Shown: positions 29,371 through 38,545, counted from the stretch's first letter. The stretch: 61,764 bases of DNA from Clostridia bacterium (GCA_017502165.1 JAFVVO010000015.1:1-61764); one strand, 5' to 3'. The notes: generated by a model not told the origin, from the letters alone. Translations and numbers: made by a program.

Positions 29371-29398
29371 AAGGGCGAGATTTCTCTCGCTCTTTTAT
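29371..29398 (+). terminator. Weak terminator-like hairpin before nusB
   Basis: A 10-bp stem (29371-29380 with 29385-29394, one G-U pair) is followed by a short T run. It may only partly stop transcription of asp23-amaP, since nusB follows after 25 bp. Confidence 0.5.
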
Positions 29399-29419
29399 AG
29401 GTTTTTACTGGAGGATGTA

Positions 29420-29839
29420 ATGGCAAAAAATTCAAGAAGCAGAGCCCGTGAGCTTTCCTTTAAGCTTGTCTTCGAGGATATGTTTGGAACTAACACGGCA
29501 AATGAAATGTTATTCCGTTTATTTGAAGAAGAGGTTAACTGGCAGGAAATCAGCGAAAACGATACCGACTACATAAATTGGGTTCGCGAAAACGTTAAAG
29601 AGCATCAGGCTGAGCTTGATGAGATTATTTCCACCTTTGCAAAGGGTTGGACCATTCAAAGAATGAACAGAGTAGACGTGGCAATTTTACGTCTTGCTCT
29701 TTGCGAAATTATTTACCGCGAGGACGTTACGAGTGCTATTGCAATTAACGAAGCGGTAGAGCTTGCAAAAAAATACTCTGCAGACGGCGGAGCCTCATTC
29801 ATTAACGGAATTTTGGGGGCATACGTAAGAAGCTTATGA
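29420..29839 (+). CDS. nusB: Transcription antitermination protein NusB
   Basis: All-helical RNA-binding protein that forms the rRNA antitermination complex with NusE (S10). In 139 residues the start RSRARELSFKLVFED and the C-terminal AIAINEAVELAKKY and SFINGILG motifs are typical. It overlaps the following gene by 4 bp (ATGA). Confidence 0.95.
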   Translation: MAKNSRSRARELSFKLVFEDMFGTNTANEMLFRLFEEEVNWQEISENDTDYINWVRENVKEHQAELDEIISTFAKGWTIQRMNRVDVAILRLALCEIIYREDVTSAIAINEAVELAKKYSADGGASFINGILGAYVRSL

Positions 29840-30789
29840 TTTTTCTCGGTATTGATACAAGCTGTTACACCACAAGCGTGGCGGCAGTTGATGAAAATGG
29901 CAAACTTATTTGCCAAAAACGGAGATTATTATCAGTAGCAGAAGGAGAAAGAGGGCTTCGCCAAAGCGAAGCTTTTTTTAAACACGTTAATAATTTTCCT
30001 GAGCTTTATAAGGGCGTTTTAGAAGAAATCAACCCTAAGGACATTGCTTGCGTTTGCGTAAGCACTCAGCCAAGAAGCATAAGCAATTCCTATATGCCCG
30101 TATTTTTTGCAGGGCGCAGATTAGCTGAAAGTATTGCTATGAGTCTTGACGTTCCGCTTTTTGCTACCGACCATCAGCAAGGTCACGTTGAGGCCGCACT
30201 TTACGGCTTAAACGTTCCCGATAAGCCCTTTTGTGCGGTACACCTGTCGGGCGGAACAACGGAGGTGTTGCTTGTTAAGGAGCAACCGACGGAATATAAA
30301 ACAAAGATTTTAGCCGCAACTAACGATATTAATGCAGGTCAGCTTATTGACCGATTAGGCGTTAAAATGGACCTTGGATTTCCTGCAGGTAAGGAAGTGG
30401 ACAAGCTTGCCTGCGAATTTAGGGGACAGAAGCTTATTCTTCCCATCAGCGCGTCCTTTGATGCTTGCAGCTTTTCGGGTACGGAAGCGGCGGCAATAAG
30501 AGAGCTTGAAGCAGGCTGTGATAAGGCCGCATTGTGCGAAGGTATAATGTCGGCAATAACACGCACGTTGTCCAAAATGGTAGGCGGCGCCGCGTATTAC
30601 GCAGGTGTACAAGACGTAATAATGGCAGGTGGAGTGTCCTCAAGCACCTATTTGCGCAACAATTTGTCTGCCGCTCTTGAAAAACGCGGAATGAGCGTGA
30701 ATTTGCAGTTTTCACAAAGAGAATTCAGCGCTGATAACGCAGTAGGCGTAGCACTTTTAGGCCGTAAAAAATACTTAAACAGAGGTTAA
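29836..30789 (+). CDS. TsaD-like M22-family paralog
   Basis: A 317-residue ASKHA-fold protein related to TsaD/Kae1, formerly called O-sialoglycoprotein endopeptidase. It starts with LGIDTSCYTTSVA as in TsaD. The metal site is kept as HQQGH near 115-119 (HxEGH in true TsaD), followed by HLSGGTTE, GFPAGKEVD and a late MAGGVSSS. It is shorter and diverged compared with TsaD of about 340 residues. It is probably the paralog commonly seen in Clostridia in this nusB-xseA context, while the tRNA-modifying TsaD would be encoded elsewhere. The biochemical role is not known to me. Confidence 0.8.
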   Translation: MIFLGIDTSCYTTSVAAVDENGKLICQKRRLLSVAEGERGLRQSEAFFKHVNNFPELYKGVLEEINPKDIACVCVSTQPRSISNSYMPVFFAGRRLAESIAMSLDVPLFATDHQQGHVEAALYGLNVPDKPFCAVHLSGGTTEVLLVKEQPTEYKTKILAATNDINAGQLIDRLGVKMDLGFPAGKEVDKLACEFRGQKLILPISASFDACSFSGTEAAAIRELEAGCDKAALCEGIMSAITRTLSKMVGGAAYYAGVQDVIMAGGVSSSTYLRNNLSAALEKRGMSVNLQFSQREFSADNAVGVALLGRKKYLNRG

Positions 30790-30791
30790 AA

Positions 30792-31619
30792 ATGATACTT
30801 GACGGTAAAGCATTAGCAAAGAAAATTAAAGAAGATCTCAGAGAGAAAATTCAGGCTTCGGGCAAGGAGGTTTGTCTTGCGGTTATTCTTGTAGGTGAAG
30901 ATCCTGCAAGCTGTATTTACGTTCGTAACAAGACGAATGATTGCCGTGAGGTAGGTATTAAATCTCTGGAATATAAGCTTCCCGAAACTACTACTCAGCA
31001 GGAGCTTATGGAATTGATTGACAAGCTTAATAACGATTCCTCCGTTAACGGAATTTTAGTTCAATTTCCGCTTCCTAAGGGACTTGATGAAGCGGCGGTT
31101 GTTCGCGCCATTTCGCCTGAAAAGGACGTTGACGGATTTTCTAAGATAAATATTGGCGGAGTATTGATGAATGACTCCGATTGCTTTGTTTCCTGCACTC
31201 CCGCAGGGGCTTTGGAGCTTATTAAAGCATCGGGAATCAACATTTGCGGCAAGCGCGCGGTAGTTGTTGGCAGAAGCAATAACGTTGGTAAACCCATGGC
31301 ACTTTTGCTTCTTAACGAGGGCGCAACCGTTACTGTTTGCCATTCCAAAACGGAAGATTTGGCAAGTGTAACCAAAGAAGCGGATATTCTCGTTTGCGCA
31401 GTAGGCAAGGCACATATGATAACTGCCGATATGGTTAAGGATGGGGCAGTAGTAATTGATATCGGCATAAGCAGAATTGACTCTAAGCAGGTCGGCGACG
31501 TTGATTTTGACGCCGTTTCCGAAAAGGCGTTTGCAATTACGCCCAATCCCGGCGGAACGGGACCAATGACAAGAGCAATGCTTATGTTTAATACCGTTAA
31601 AGCGGCAGGCTTATTATGA
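30792..31619 (+). CDS. folD: Bifunctional FolD (methylene-THF dehydrogenase/cyclohydrolase)
   Basis: Interconverts 5,10-methylene-, methenyl- and 10-formyl-tetrahydrofolate with NADP+. The 275-residue protein shows the catalytic Tyr and Lys in YVRNKTND near 51-58, QFPLPKGLDE near 93-102, the cofactor motif GRSNNVGKPMA near 160-170 and the final NPGGTGPMTRAML. It overlaps xseA by 4 bp. It supplies the formyl donor used by Fmt. Confidence 0.97.
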   Translation: MILDGKALAKKIKEDLREKIQASGKEVCLAVILVGEDPASCIYVRNKTNDCREVGIKSLEYKLPETTTQQELMELIDKLNNDSSVNGILVQFPLPKGLDEAAVVRAISPEKDVDGFSKINIGGVLMNDSDCFVSCTPAGALELIKASGINICGKRAVVVGRSNNVGKPMALLLLNEGATVTVCHSKTEDLASVTKEADILVCAVGKAHMITADMVKDGAVVIDIGISRIDSKQVGDVDFDAVSEKAFAITPNPGGTGPMTRAMLMFNTVKAAGLL

Positions 31620-32794
31620 AGGTCTCCGTATCACAGCTTAACGCATATGTAAAGCAAAGTCTTGCGGCAGATGCTATTTTATCCGATATTGTAGTCTCAG
31701 GCGAAATTTCGGGTCTTAAAATGCATTCCTCAGGGCATATTTACTTCACCTTAAAGGACGAAAGCGCAGCCATAAGATGCGCTTTTTTCAAACCGCATTC
31801 ACTAAGGCTTGCCATTAAGCTTCAGGATGGTATGCGTGTGCTTGCAAGGGGAAAGGTTTCCCTTTACGAGCGCGACGGTCAATATCAATTAAACGTTTTT
31901 GAAGTAACTGCTGACGGTGAAGGGCTTTTGTATCAGCAGTTTGAAAAGCTTAAAAAACAGCTTTTAGAGGAAGGCCTTTTTGACGAGCAGTTCAAAAAAC
32001 CGATACCTAAATTCGTAAAAAAGATAGGCGTTGCAACCTCACCCACAGGCGCGGTAATCAGGGATATTATTAACGTTTCTACAAGAAGATGCCCCAATAT
32101 AAGCATAGTTTTGGCGCCCGTTTCCGTTCAGGGACCCGATGCGCCGCGTTCCATTTGTGCAGGGCTTGACGCCCTTGATAAAATGGACGATGTTGACGTT
32201 ATTATCGTTGGCAGGGGCGGAGGCTCAATGGAGGATTTATGGTGCTTCAACGATGAAAGCGTTGCAAGAAAAATTTTTGCCTGCACTAAGCCCGTGATTT
32301 CTGCAGTAGGTCACGAAACGGACTTTACTATTGCGGATTTTGTTTCAGATTTGCGCGCTCCTACACCGTCGGCGGCGGCAGAGCTCGCGGTATTTGATTA
32401 TTACAGAGTTCTTGGTGATATTGAGCATTTTTCTCTTGCCTTGGGGCGTCAGCTTGAAAATGCAATTTCTGCAAATTATTTGCGCTTATCGAAGCTTTCT
32501 GCCAAAATTGAAAGCCCCGAAAACGCATTAAGCGGGTATGAGCATAAGCTGGAATTACTGAAGCAACGGCTCTTTGAAGGAGCAAAAAGGGAAGACGAAG
32601 AAAATAAACTCTCCATTTTTGCGGGGAAGCTTGACGCGCTGAGTCCCTTAAAGGTTCTGGAGAGGGGATACAGCGTAACGGTGGATAAAGATGGCAGAAT
32701 TATTAAAGATGCGAGCAAAACAAAAAAGGGAGACAGAATTTCCGTGCGAGTACGCAAAGGAATTATAAATGCGGAGGTGCTTGATAATGAATGA
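31616..32794 (+). CDS. xseA: Exonuclease VII large subunit
   Basis: Catalytic subunit of the single-strand DNA exonuclease VII. In 392 residues it has an N-terminal OB fold, then the catalytic core with the signatures SPTGAVIRDI near 142 and GRGGGSMEDLW near 198-208. The conserved SAVGHETDFTIADFVSDLRAPTPSAAAE region follows near 230-255 (shown in parts: SAVGHE, TDFTIADF, APTPSAAAE), then a long helical tail. It overlaps folD (4 bp) and xseB (8 bp). Confidence 0.96.
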   Translation: MKVSVSQLNAYVKQSLAADAILSDIVVSGEISGLKMHSSGHIYFTLKDESAAIRCAFFKPHSLRLAIKLQDGMRVLARGKVSLYERDGQYQLNVFEVTADGEGLLYQQFEKLKKQLLEEGLFDEQFKKPIPKFVKKIGVATSPTGAVIRDIINVSTRRCPNISIVLAPVSVQGPDAPRSICAGLDALDKMDDVDVIIVGRGGGSMEDLWCFNDESVARKIFACTKPVISAVGHETDFTIADFVSDLRAPTPSAAAELAVFDYYRVLGDIEHFSLALGRQLENAISANYLRLSKLSAKIESPENALSGYEHKLELLKQRLFEGAKREDEENKLSIFAGKLDALSPLKVLERGYSVTVDKDGRIIKDASKTKKGDRISVRVRKGIINAEVLDNE

Positions 32795-33026
32795 TATCGA
32801 AAAAATGTCACTTGAGGAAGCAATGACAGAGCTTGAAAAAACAGTTGCTTCTCTTGAAGAAAATAAGACCACCCTTGACCAATCTATTGAAATTTTCGAA
32901 AAGGGAATTAAGCTTGTTGCCCGTTCGCGCAAGCTTTTAGACGAGTATTCTGCAAAAATTACCGTACTTAAAAAAGAAAACGGCCTGTTTGTTGAAGAAA
33001 GCTTTGAGAGTGAAAATTATGACTGA
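32787..33026 (+). CDS. xseB: Exonuclease VII small subunit
   Basis: Partner of XseA. The start is set at the ATG 32787 with GGAGG upstream, not the in-frame ATG at 32769. The 79-residue protein has the family pattern SLEEAMTELEKTV and LDQSIEIFEKGIKL (two helices). It overlaps xseA by 8 bp and ispA by 8 bp, which suggests tight translational coupling. Confidence 0.95.
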   Translation: MNDIEKMSLEEAMTELEKTVASLEENKTTLDQSIEIFEKGIKLVARSRKLLDEYSAKITVLKKENGLFVEESFESENYD

Positions 33027-33897
33027 TAAATTCTTAAAACAATTAAATGAATATTCTTCCTTAACGGAAGAAAAAATGGCGGAATATCTCGATAATTCGG
33101 GCATTCCAGAGGATCTTTCCGAGGTAATGAAGTATAGCGTTATGGCAGGTGGAAAGCGACTTCGTCCTGCACTTGTTTTGTCTTGTAGCAGTTTGCTTGG
33201 AGGCAAAATTGAAGACGCAATTCCTTTTGCTTACGCAATGGAGTTTATTCATACCTATTCTCTTATTCACGACGATTTGCCTGCCCTTGATAACGATGAT
33301 TATCGCAGGGGAAAATTAACCTCTCATAAAAAATTCGGTGAGGATAAGGCTATTTTAGCAGGAGATGCTCTCATTAGCTTTGCCTTCGAAATTATGCTTG
33401 AAGCCTGCAAAAATATGAACCAGACTAAAGCGGCAATGTTTATTTCTCAAGCGGCAGGCGCGAGAGGAATGGTGGCAGGTCAGTGGGTTGACGTTAAGCT
33501 TAACGGTCAATTTGTTGATGAAAAAACAATGGAATACATCCACTTGAATAAGACTGCGGCACTTATAATCGGCGCACTGAAGGCAGGCGCAAGCTGTGCA
33601 AATGCGGGTGAAAAGGATATAGAAAAAATGTCCGCTTTCGGCAGAGAAATCGGATACACCTTCCAGATAATTGACGACATTTTGGACGTTGTAGGTGACA
33701 GTGCTGAGCTTGGCAAGGCAACCGGCAGTGATGAAGCAAACAATAAAACCACCTACGTTACTCTCTTTGGTCTTGAAAACGCAAAAAAGGAAGCCGAAAG
33801 ACATACGGAAATTGCTTTGGAACAGCTTTCGGAGTACGGCGAAAACGCCTGGTTCTTAAGGGAACTTGCAAAATATTTACTAAACAGAAAAAAATAA
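33019..33897 (+). CDS. ispA: Farnesyl/geranyl diphosphate synthase
   Basis: Chain-elongating polyprenyl diphosphate synthase. The ATG at 33019 is the start; the earlier TTG at 32989 lies inside xseB. The 292-residue protein has GGKRLRP near 43-49, the first aspartate-rich motif DDLPALDND near 81-89 and the second motif DDILD near 217-221. The adjacent xseB order is typical. It makes the C15/C20 precursor for undecaprenol or quinone-type lipids. dxs, often the next gene, is 17 kb away here. Confidence 0.95.
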   Translation: MTDKFLKQLNEYSSLTEEKMAEYLDNSGIPEDLSEVMKYSVMAGGKRLRPALVLSCSSLLGGKIEDAIPFAYAMEFIHTYSLIHDDLPALDNDDYRRGKLTSHKKFGEDKAILAGDALISFAFEIMLEACKNMNQTKAAMFISQAAGARGMVAGQWVDVKLNGQFVDEKTMEYIHLNKTAALIIGALKAGASCANAGEKDIEKMSAFGREIGYTFQIIDDILDVVGDSAELGKATGSDEANNKTTYVTLFGLENAKKEAERHTEIALEQLSEYGENAWFLRELAKYLLNRKK

Positions 33898-33901
33898 AAA
33901 C

Positions 33902-33929
33902 AAGCCGAGTAAAATCGGCTTATTTTTTT
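33902..33929 (+). terminator. Rho-independent terminator after ispA
   Basis: A 7-bp GC-containing stem (33902-33908 with 33915-33921), a 6-nt loop and a run of seven T directly after. Confidence 0.8.
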
Positions 33930-33953
33930 GCTCATTTTAGCAATAATAAGAGT

Positions 33954-34295
33954 ATGAAAAAGTTTTTTATTTGTGTTTTAGCCTTTGTCTCGGGAATTAT
34001 CAACGGATTGTTTGCAACGGGTGGGGGAATAGTTGCCCTGCCGATGTTGTATCTTTTGCTTAAAGATAAAAAGCAAGCACACAATTCGGTGGTGTTTTTT
34101 GTTCTTCCAATGGCAATTATAAGTGCATGCGTGTATCAAAAAAGCATTGATACGGAATTCTTGCTTAAGCTTTGTGCAGGAGCCTGTTTTGGCGGAGCCT
34201 TAGGCGCATTTTTAAGCAGGAAGCTATCCCTTAAATTTATAAAAATTTTGTTTGGCGCATTAGTGCTTTATTCGGGAGTAAGAAGTGTGATATGA
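33954..34295 (+). CDS. TSUP (TauE/SafE) transporter, N-terminal-type half
   Basis: A 113-residue membrane protein with about four hydrophobic segments. The TSUP signature at the start of the family repeat is visible (FVSGIINGLFATGGGIVALP near 13-32, given here in part: GLFATGGG). Full TSUP proteins are about 250 residues with two such halves in one chain. This gene holds only one half and overlaps the next gene, which holds the other, by 4 bp. The two presumably assemble into one anion carrier. The substrate is unknown; sulfite, sulfonates or other organosulfur anions are known for the family. Confidence 0.8.
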   Translation: MKKFFICVLAFVSGIINGLFATGGGIVALPMLYLLLKDKKQAHNSVVFFVLPMAIISACVYQKSIDTEFLLKLCAGACFGGALGAFLSRKLSLKFIKILFGALVLYSGVRSVI

Positions 34296-34663
34296 TAGAA
34301 TTTTTAATAGGCTTTTTATGCTTTCTTTGTGCGGGAATGGGGCTTGGGGGCGGCGCCTTATTAGTGCCTCTGCTCGTTAATTTTTTTGATTTTCCTCAAG
34401 GCTCTGCGCAGTACGTTGGGCTGATTGCATATATTCCGGCTTCTGTTTGCGCGGTGATATACGGATTCAAAAATAAGGATTTGCAATACGCTAAAATTTT
34501 GCCGCTTATTCCGCTTGGACTGCTTGGTGCATTTCTTGGGGCATTTTTTGCAATGAAAATTCAAGGAGAACAGCTGAGAAAACTCTACGGATTTTTTATG
34601 ATTTTTTTCGGGGCATATATGCTTTTTAGTGCCGCAAGGGGCAAAAAAGAGGGGCAAAAATAA
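34292..34663 (+). CDS. TSUP (TauE/SafE) transporter, second half
   Basis: A 123-residue membrane protein with about four helices and its own TSUP start signature (GFLCFLCAGMGLGGGALLVP near 7-26, in part: GMGLGGGALLVP). It begins inside the stop of the preceding half gene (ATGA overlap), so the pair is translationally coupled. Both frames are intact and each has its own start, so this is a real two-gene form rather than a frameshift. It ends in a charged KKEGQK tail. Confidence 0.8.
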   Translation: MIEFLIGFLCFLCAGMGLGGGALLVPLLVNFFDFPQGSAQYVGLIAYIPASVCAVIYGFKNKDLQYAKILPLIPLGLLGAFLGAFFAMKIQGEQLRKLYGFFMIFFGAYMLFSAARGKKEGQK

Positions 34664-34716
34664 AAAAATGCAAAAAAAATACAAAAAAATGTGTAAATTT
34701 TATAAAAAATTTTAAT

Positions 34717-34745
34717 TTGCCTATAGATTTTTTGGTAATTATATT
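34717..34745 (+). promoter_or_regulatory. Weak promoter candidate upstream of ppx
   Basis: TTGCCT (34717-34722) and TATATT (34740-34745) are spaced by 17 bp in a very A+T-rich 156-bp gap. A small inverted repeat (34766-34772 with 34781-34787) follows before the ribosome site. The A+T bias makes chance matches likely. Confidence 0.25.
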
Positions 34746-34819
34746 ATATAATAATAAAAAATTATATTCAACATACTGGCGTTGAATTTTTATATCACTA
34801 CTGCGAAGGAGAAATTTAA

Positions 34820-36328
34820 ATGAGAAAAATTGCAATTATGGACATCGGCTCAAACAATGCCAGACTTATCTTGGTTTACATATACGATAACGGCAGTTAT
34901 CGAATTGTTGATCAGCTTAAGGAACCCGTACGTCTTATTTCCGATATGGGACACGACAACATCATTAAGCCAAGAAGAATTCAACAGCTTATAAAAACCA
35001 TTCATATGTTCAAGCGTCTTTGCAAGGCAAACGGCGTTGAAGAAATATTTGCATACTGCACTGCGGCGGTTAACCGTGCGGCAAATCAGAGAAGCTTCCT
35101 TGACGAAGTTTATGCTACCACCCAGATTAACCTTGAGGTGTTAACCGGTGAAAAGGAAGCAACTTTAGTTTACCAGGGCGTTATCAACACAATGGACATT
35201 GATAACGGTCTTATTATGGATATCGGCGGAGGCACCACACAGTTTATCCATTTCGAAAAGCGTGTAATTAAGGATCTGGCTTGCCTGCCCTTCGGTACAG
35301 TTACCTTGACCGAGCTTTTCGGCCTTGCAGATAAGGTTAAGCAGGAACAGATTGATGCCATTGAGGATTTCTACCGTCAACAGCTTGATGAGATTCCTTG
35401 GCTTGCCAATATTCAAGGTTTACCCATTATTGGCGTAGGCGGCTCATTCAGAAACTTAGGCAAGATTATGCGTATGAAGAACAAGAAGGATATCGGCACT
35501 CTTCATAACTACGCAATCCGTTCCCGCGAAATCGACGCGGTTTACGAGAATATGTGCAAGCTTGACCTTGACAGAAGAATGAAAATCAAGGGTCTCTCAA
35601 ACGAGCGTGCTGACATTTTTCTTGCGGCATTTGCGGCAATTAAAACAACCGTTAACTACGTTGAGGCTTCCGATATTTTCATCAGCTGCTGTGGCTTGAG
35701 AGAAGGTATTATGTTTGAACAGATTGATCCTGCGCTTGCAGTTAAGCCGGTTCCTCACGTGCACGATTTTTCACTTTTGAACGTTCTTGGCTTGTTCCAG
35801 GAAAACACCGAGCACGCTAACCACGTTGCAAAGCTTTCACTTTTGATGTTCGACCAACTTCGTCAGTTACATAAGCTGCCCAACTCTTATATGCGTATTA
35901 TTAAAACTGCGGCAACTCTGCACGATATCGGCGGCTCAATTAAGTATCACGATCATCATAAGCACAGCTTCTATCTCATTCTCAGCTCCAATATTTTCGG
36001 ACTTACTCATCGCGAGCATCTTATGAGCGCATTCGTTGCTCTTGCTCACAGAAAGGACGACGTTAAGAAGGAATGCCAGAGATATTCAGATATGATTTCT
36101 ACTGACGATCTTATGATTATTTACCGTCTTGCAGTTTTAGTTCGAATTGCCGAAAGCTTCGACAGAGCAATGGACGGTATCGTTGAAACCGTTTCCTGCG
36201 ACATTTTAGGTGATTCGGTTATTATGAAAACTCAGGCAGGTTCCGACGCTTCACTTGAAATTAAGGATGCTCTTACCTGCAGTGAAATGTTCAAAAAGGC
36301 TTACGGCAAAAATCTTGTAATACTTTAA
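34820..36328 (+). CDS. ppx: Ppx/GppA-family phosphatase with HD domain
   Basis: Exopolyphosphatase or pppGpp phosphohydrolase of 502 residues. The N-terminal ASKHA domains show MDIGSNNARL near 7-16, TGEKEA near 112, the phosphate-binding DIGGGTTQF near 134-142 and VGGSFRNLGK near 212. A C-terminal HD-type domain from about 325 contains LHDIGGSIKYHDHH. This is the long Ppx form. The ATG is preceded by AAGGAGA. Only 15 bp separate it from the aconitase-like gene. Whether polyphosphate or pppGpp is the main substrate cannot be judged. Confidence 0.9.
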   Translation: MRKIAIMDIGSNNARLILVYIYDNGSYRIVDQLKEPVRLISDMGHDNIIKPRRIQQLIKTIHMFKRLCKANGVEEIFAYCTAAVNRAANQRSFLDEVYATTQINLEVLTGEKEATLVYQGVINTMDIDNGLIMDIGGGTTQFIHFEKRVIKDLACLPFGTVTLTELFGLADKVKQEQIDAIEDFYRQQLDEIPWLANIQGLPIIGVGGSFRNLGKIMRMKNKKDIGTLHNYAIRSREIDAVYENMCKLDLDRRMKIKGLSNERADIFLAAFAAIKTTVNYVEASDIFISCCGLREGIMFEQIDPALAVKPVPHVHDFSLLNVLGLFQENTEHANHVAKLSLLMFDQLRQLHKLPNSYMRIIKTAATLHDIGGSIKYHDHHKHSFYLILSSNIFGLTHREHLMSAFVALAHRKDDVKKECQRYSDMISTDDLMIIYRLAVLVRIAESFDRAMDGIVETVSCDILGDSVIMKTQAGSDASLEIKDALTCSEMFKKAYGKNLVIL

Positions 36329-36343
36329 TTGGGAGAAGCAATC

Positions 36344-38545
36344 ATGCAGTTTACTAAAGGCAAAATCTTAATCAAAAACGGAACAGAGTTCGTTTCCGAA
36401 AACATAAATGCAAAGGAAGGAACAATCAGCTATTCAATCCTTTCTGCGCACAACACGGGGGATGACATTAACAAGCTTAAAATTAAGTTTGATGCGCTTG
36501 TTTCCCACGATATTACCTACGTTGGCATTATTCAGACTGCACGAGCCAGCGGACTTAAAAAATTTCCTCTTACTTACGCACTTACAAACTGTCATAACAG
36601 TCTGTGCGCAGTAGGCGGTACTCTTAACGAGGACGACCATTTATTCGGTCTTTCTGCGGCTAAAAAATACGGCGGAATGTATGTTCCGCCGCATCTTGCT
36701 GTTATACATTCCTTTGCCCGTGAAGAGCTTGCGGCTTGCGGCAAAATGATTTTAGGCTCCGATAGCCATACCCGTTACGGTGCGCTTGGCACCATGGCAA
36801 TAGGAGAGGGCGGACCTGAATTGGTTAAGCAGCTGCTTGAACGCACGTACGACGTGGACTATCCCGAAATCATTGCAGTTTATCTTAAGGGCAAGGTAAG
36901 AAACGGCGTAGGACCTCACGACGTTGCTATTGCAATGTGCAAAGAGGTGTTTGCAGAAGGTAAGGTTAAAAATAAGGTTCTTGAGTTTATCGGCCCCGGC
37001 GTTGACGATTTAAGCGTTGACTTCCGTTGCGGTATTGACGTTATGACTACTGAAACCACCTGCCTTTCTTCCATCTGGAAGACAGATGAAAAGGTTAGAG
37101 AATATTATAAAACCCACGGCAGAGAGCAGGATTATGCTTGCCTTGAGCCTAAGGAATATGCTGAATATGACGGCTTGCTTGAAATCGATTTATCAGAAAT
37201 CGAGCCTATGATAGCACTTCCGTTCCATCCCAGCAATGCTTACACTATCCGCGAGTTTAAGGCAAACGCAAAAGAAATTCTTGCTTCGTTAGATGAAGAA
37301 ATCAAGAAGCAATATCCTAAATGCTCCTGCTGCGTTTCCGATAAGCTTAAGGCAGACGGTTTCCACGTTGACCAAGGTGTAATTGCAGGCTGTGCGGGCG
37401 GTATCTTTGAAAATATTACCTGCGCAAACGATATATTAAAGGGCGGAAGCACCGGTAACGACGCTTTCTCACTTAACGTTTATCCTGCCAGCCAGAGTGT
37501 TTATCTTGACCTTGTTCAAAAGGGAGTTATCGGCGATTTAATGGAAAGCGGCGCAGTTGTTAAAACTGCATTCTGCGGTCCCTGCTTCGGCGCAGGCGAC
37601 GTTCCTGCAAACAATGCCTTCAGTATCCGTCACACCACAAGAAACTTCCCCAACCGTGAAGGCAGTAAGCCCGGCGAAGGTCAGCTTTCACTTGTTGCTT
37701 TGATGGATGCAAGAAGTATTGCGGCTACTGCGGCGGCAGGCGGCATTTTAACCGGCGCAGATGAAATAGAATTTTCAAGCACCGAATATGAATATACTTA
37801 TCACAGAGATATTTACGTTAAGCGTGTTTATGACGGCAGAGGAAATGCTAATGAGGACGAAGAACTTATTTTAGGTCCCAACATTGCCGACTGGCCCGCT
37901 CTTAAGGAAATGCCTGAGCAGGTGCTTCTTAAGATTTCAAGCGTACTTCGTGATAAGGTTACGACTACTGACGAGCTTATCCCTTCAGGTGAAACAAGCA
38001 CACTTCGTTCAAATCCTTACAAGCTTTCCCGTTTCACCCTTTCAAGAAAGGATCCCGATTACGTGCTTCGTGCTGATGCAGTTGCGGAAATTGAAAATTC
38101 CGAAAAACGTAATGAGCTGTTTGCCGAATTAAATAAGCTTGATAACGTTAATATTACCGATTGCGTATTAGGTAGCTGTATTTATGCCAATATGCCCGGT
38201 GACGGTAGCGCAAGAGAACAAGCGGCAAGCTGTCAGAAGGTTTTGGGCGGATGGGGCAATATTGCCTTGGAATACGCCACAAAGCGTTACAGAAGCAATC
38301 TTATAAACTGGGGAATCCTTCCCTTGCTTTGTGATGAAAAGACCTCGGAAGCCTTTGAAAACGATTCCTACGTGTTCTTGCCTGAGGTTAAAAGCGATCT
38401 GCTTTTAGGCAAGGATAAAACCAAGGCCGTTTTAATCAAAGACGGAAAAACTCAGGTTATTTCACTTGGTATTGTACCAATGACGAAGGATGAGAGAGAC
38501 ATTCTTCTCTCAGGTGGTTTGATCAATTATTATTCAAAAAAATAG
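36344..38545 (+). CDS. Aconitase-superfamily hydratase (YbhJ-like)
   Basis: Iron-sulfur hydratase of the aconitase family, 733 residues. The start is the ATG at 36344 with GGGAGA upstream. The DSHTRYG signature is near 137 and a first cluster cysteine candidate is in GCAGGIFENI near 350. The two paired cysteines lie in CGPCFGAG near 406-413, and the C-terminal swivel domain contains KRYRSNLINWGILPL. Length and spacing are closer to the uncharacterised YbhJ type than to citrate-cycle AcnA/AcnB or LeuC. The substrate is therefore open. It is likely co-transcribed with ppx. Confidence 0.8.
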   Translation: MQFTKGKILIKNGTEFVSENINAKEGTISYSILSAHNTGDDINKLKIKFDALVSHDITYVGIIQTARASGLKKFPLTYALTNCHNSLCAVGGTLNEDDHLFGLSAAKKYGGMYVPPHLAVIHSFAREELAACGKMILGSDSHTRYGALGTMAIGEGGPELVKQLLERTYDVDYPEIIAVYLKGKVRNGVGPHDVAIAMCKEVFAEGKVKNKVLEFIGPGVDDLSVDFRCGIDVMTTETTCLSSIWKTDEKVREYYKTHGREQDYACLEPKEYAEYDGLLEIDLSEIEPMIALPFHPSNAYTIREFKANAKEILASLDEEIKKQYPKCSCCVSDKLKADGFHVDQGVIAGCAGGIFENITCANDILKGGSTGNDAFSLNVYPASQSVYLDLVQKGVIGDLMESGAVVKTAFCGPCFGAGDVPANNAFSIRHTTRNFPNREGSKPGEGQLSLVALMDARSIAATAAAGGILTGADEIEFSSTEYEYTYHRDIYVKRVYDGRGNANEDEELILGPNIADWPALKEMPEQVLLKISSVLRDKVTTTDELIPSGETSTLRSNPYKLSRFTLSRKDPDYVLRADAVAEIENSEKRNELFAELNKLDNVNITDCVLGSCIYANMPGDGSAREQAASCQKVLGGWGNIALEYATKRYRSNLINWGILPLLCDEKTSEAFENDSYVFLPEVKSDLLLGKDKTKAVLIKDGKTQVISLGIVPMTKDERDILLSGGLINYYSKK

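Noticed and set aside
33954-34663. Frameshifted single TSUP gene
   Set aside because: Each half has its own start and TSUP signature at its N-terminus, and the ATGA overlap is a normal coupling junction in this genome.
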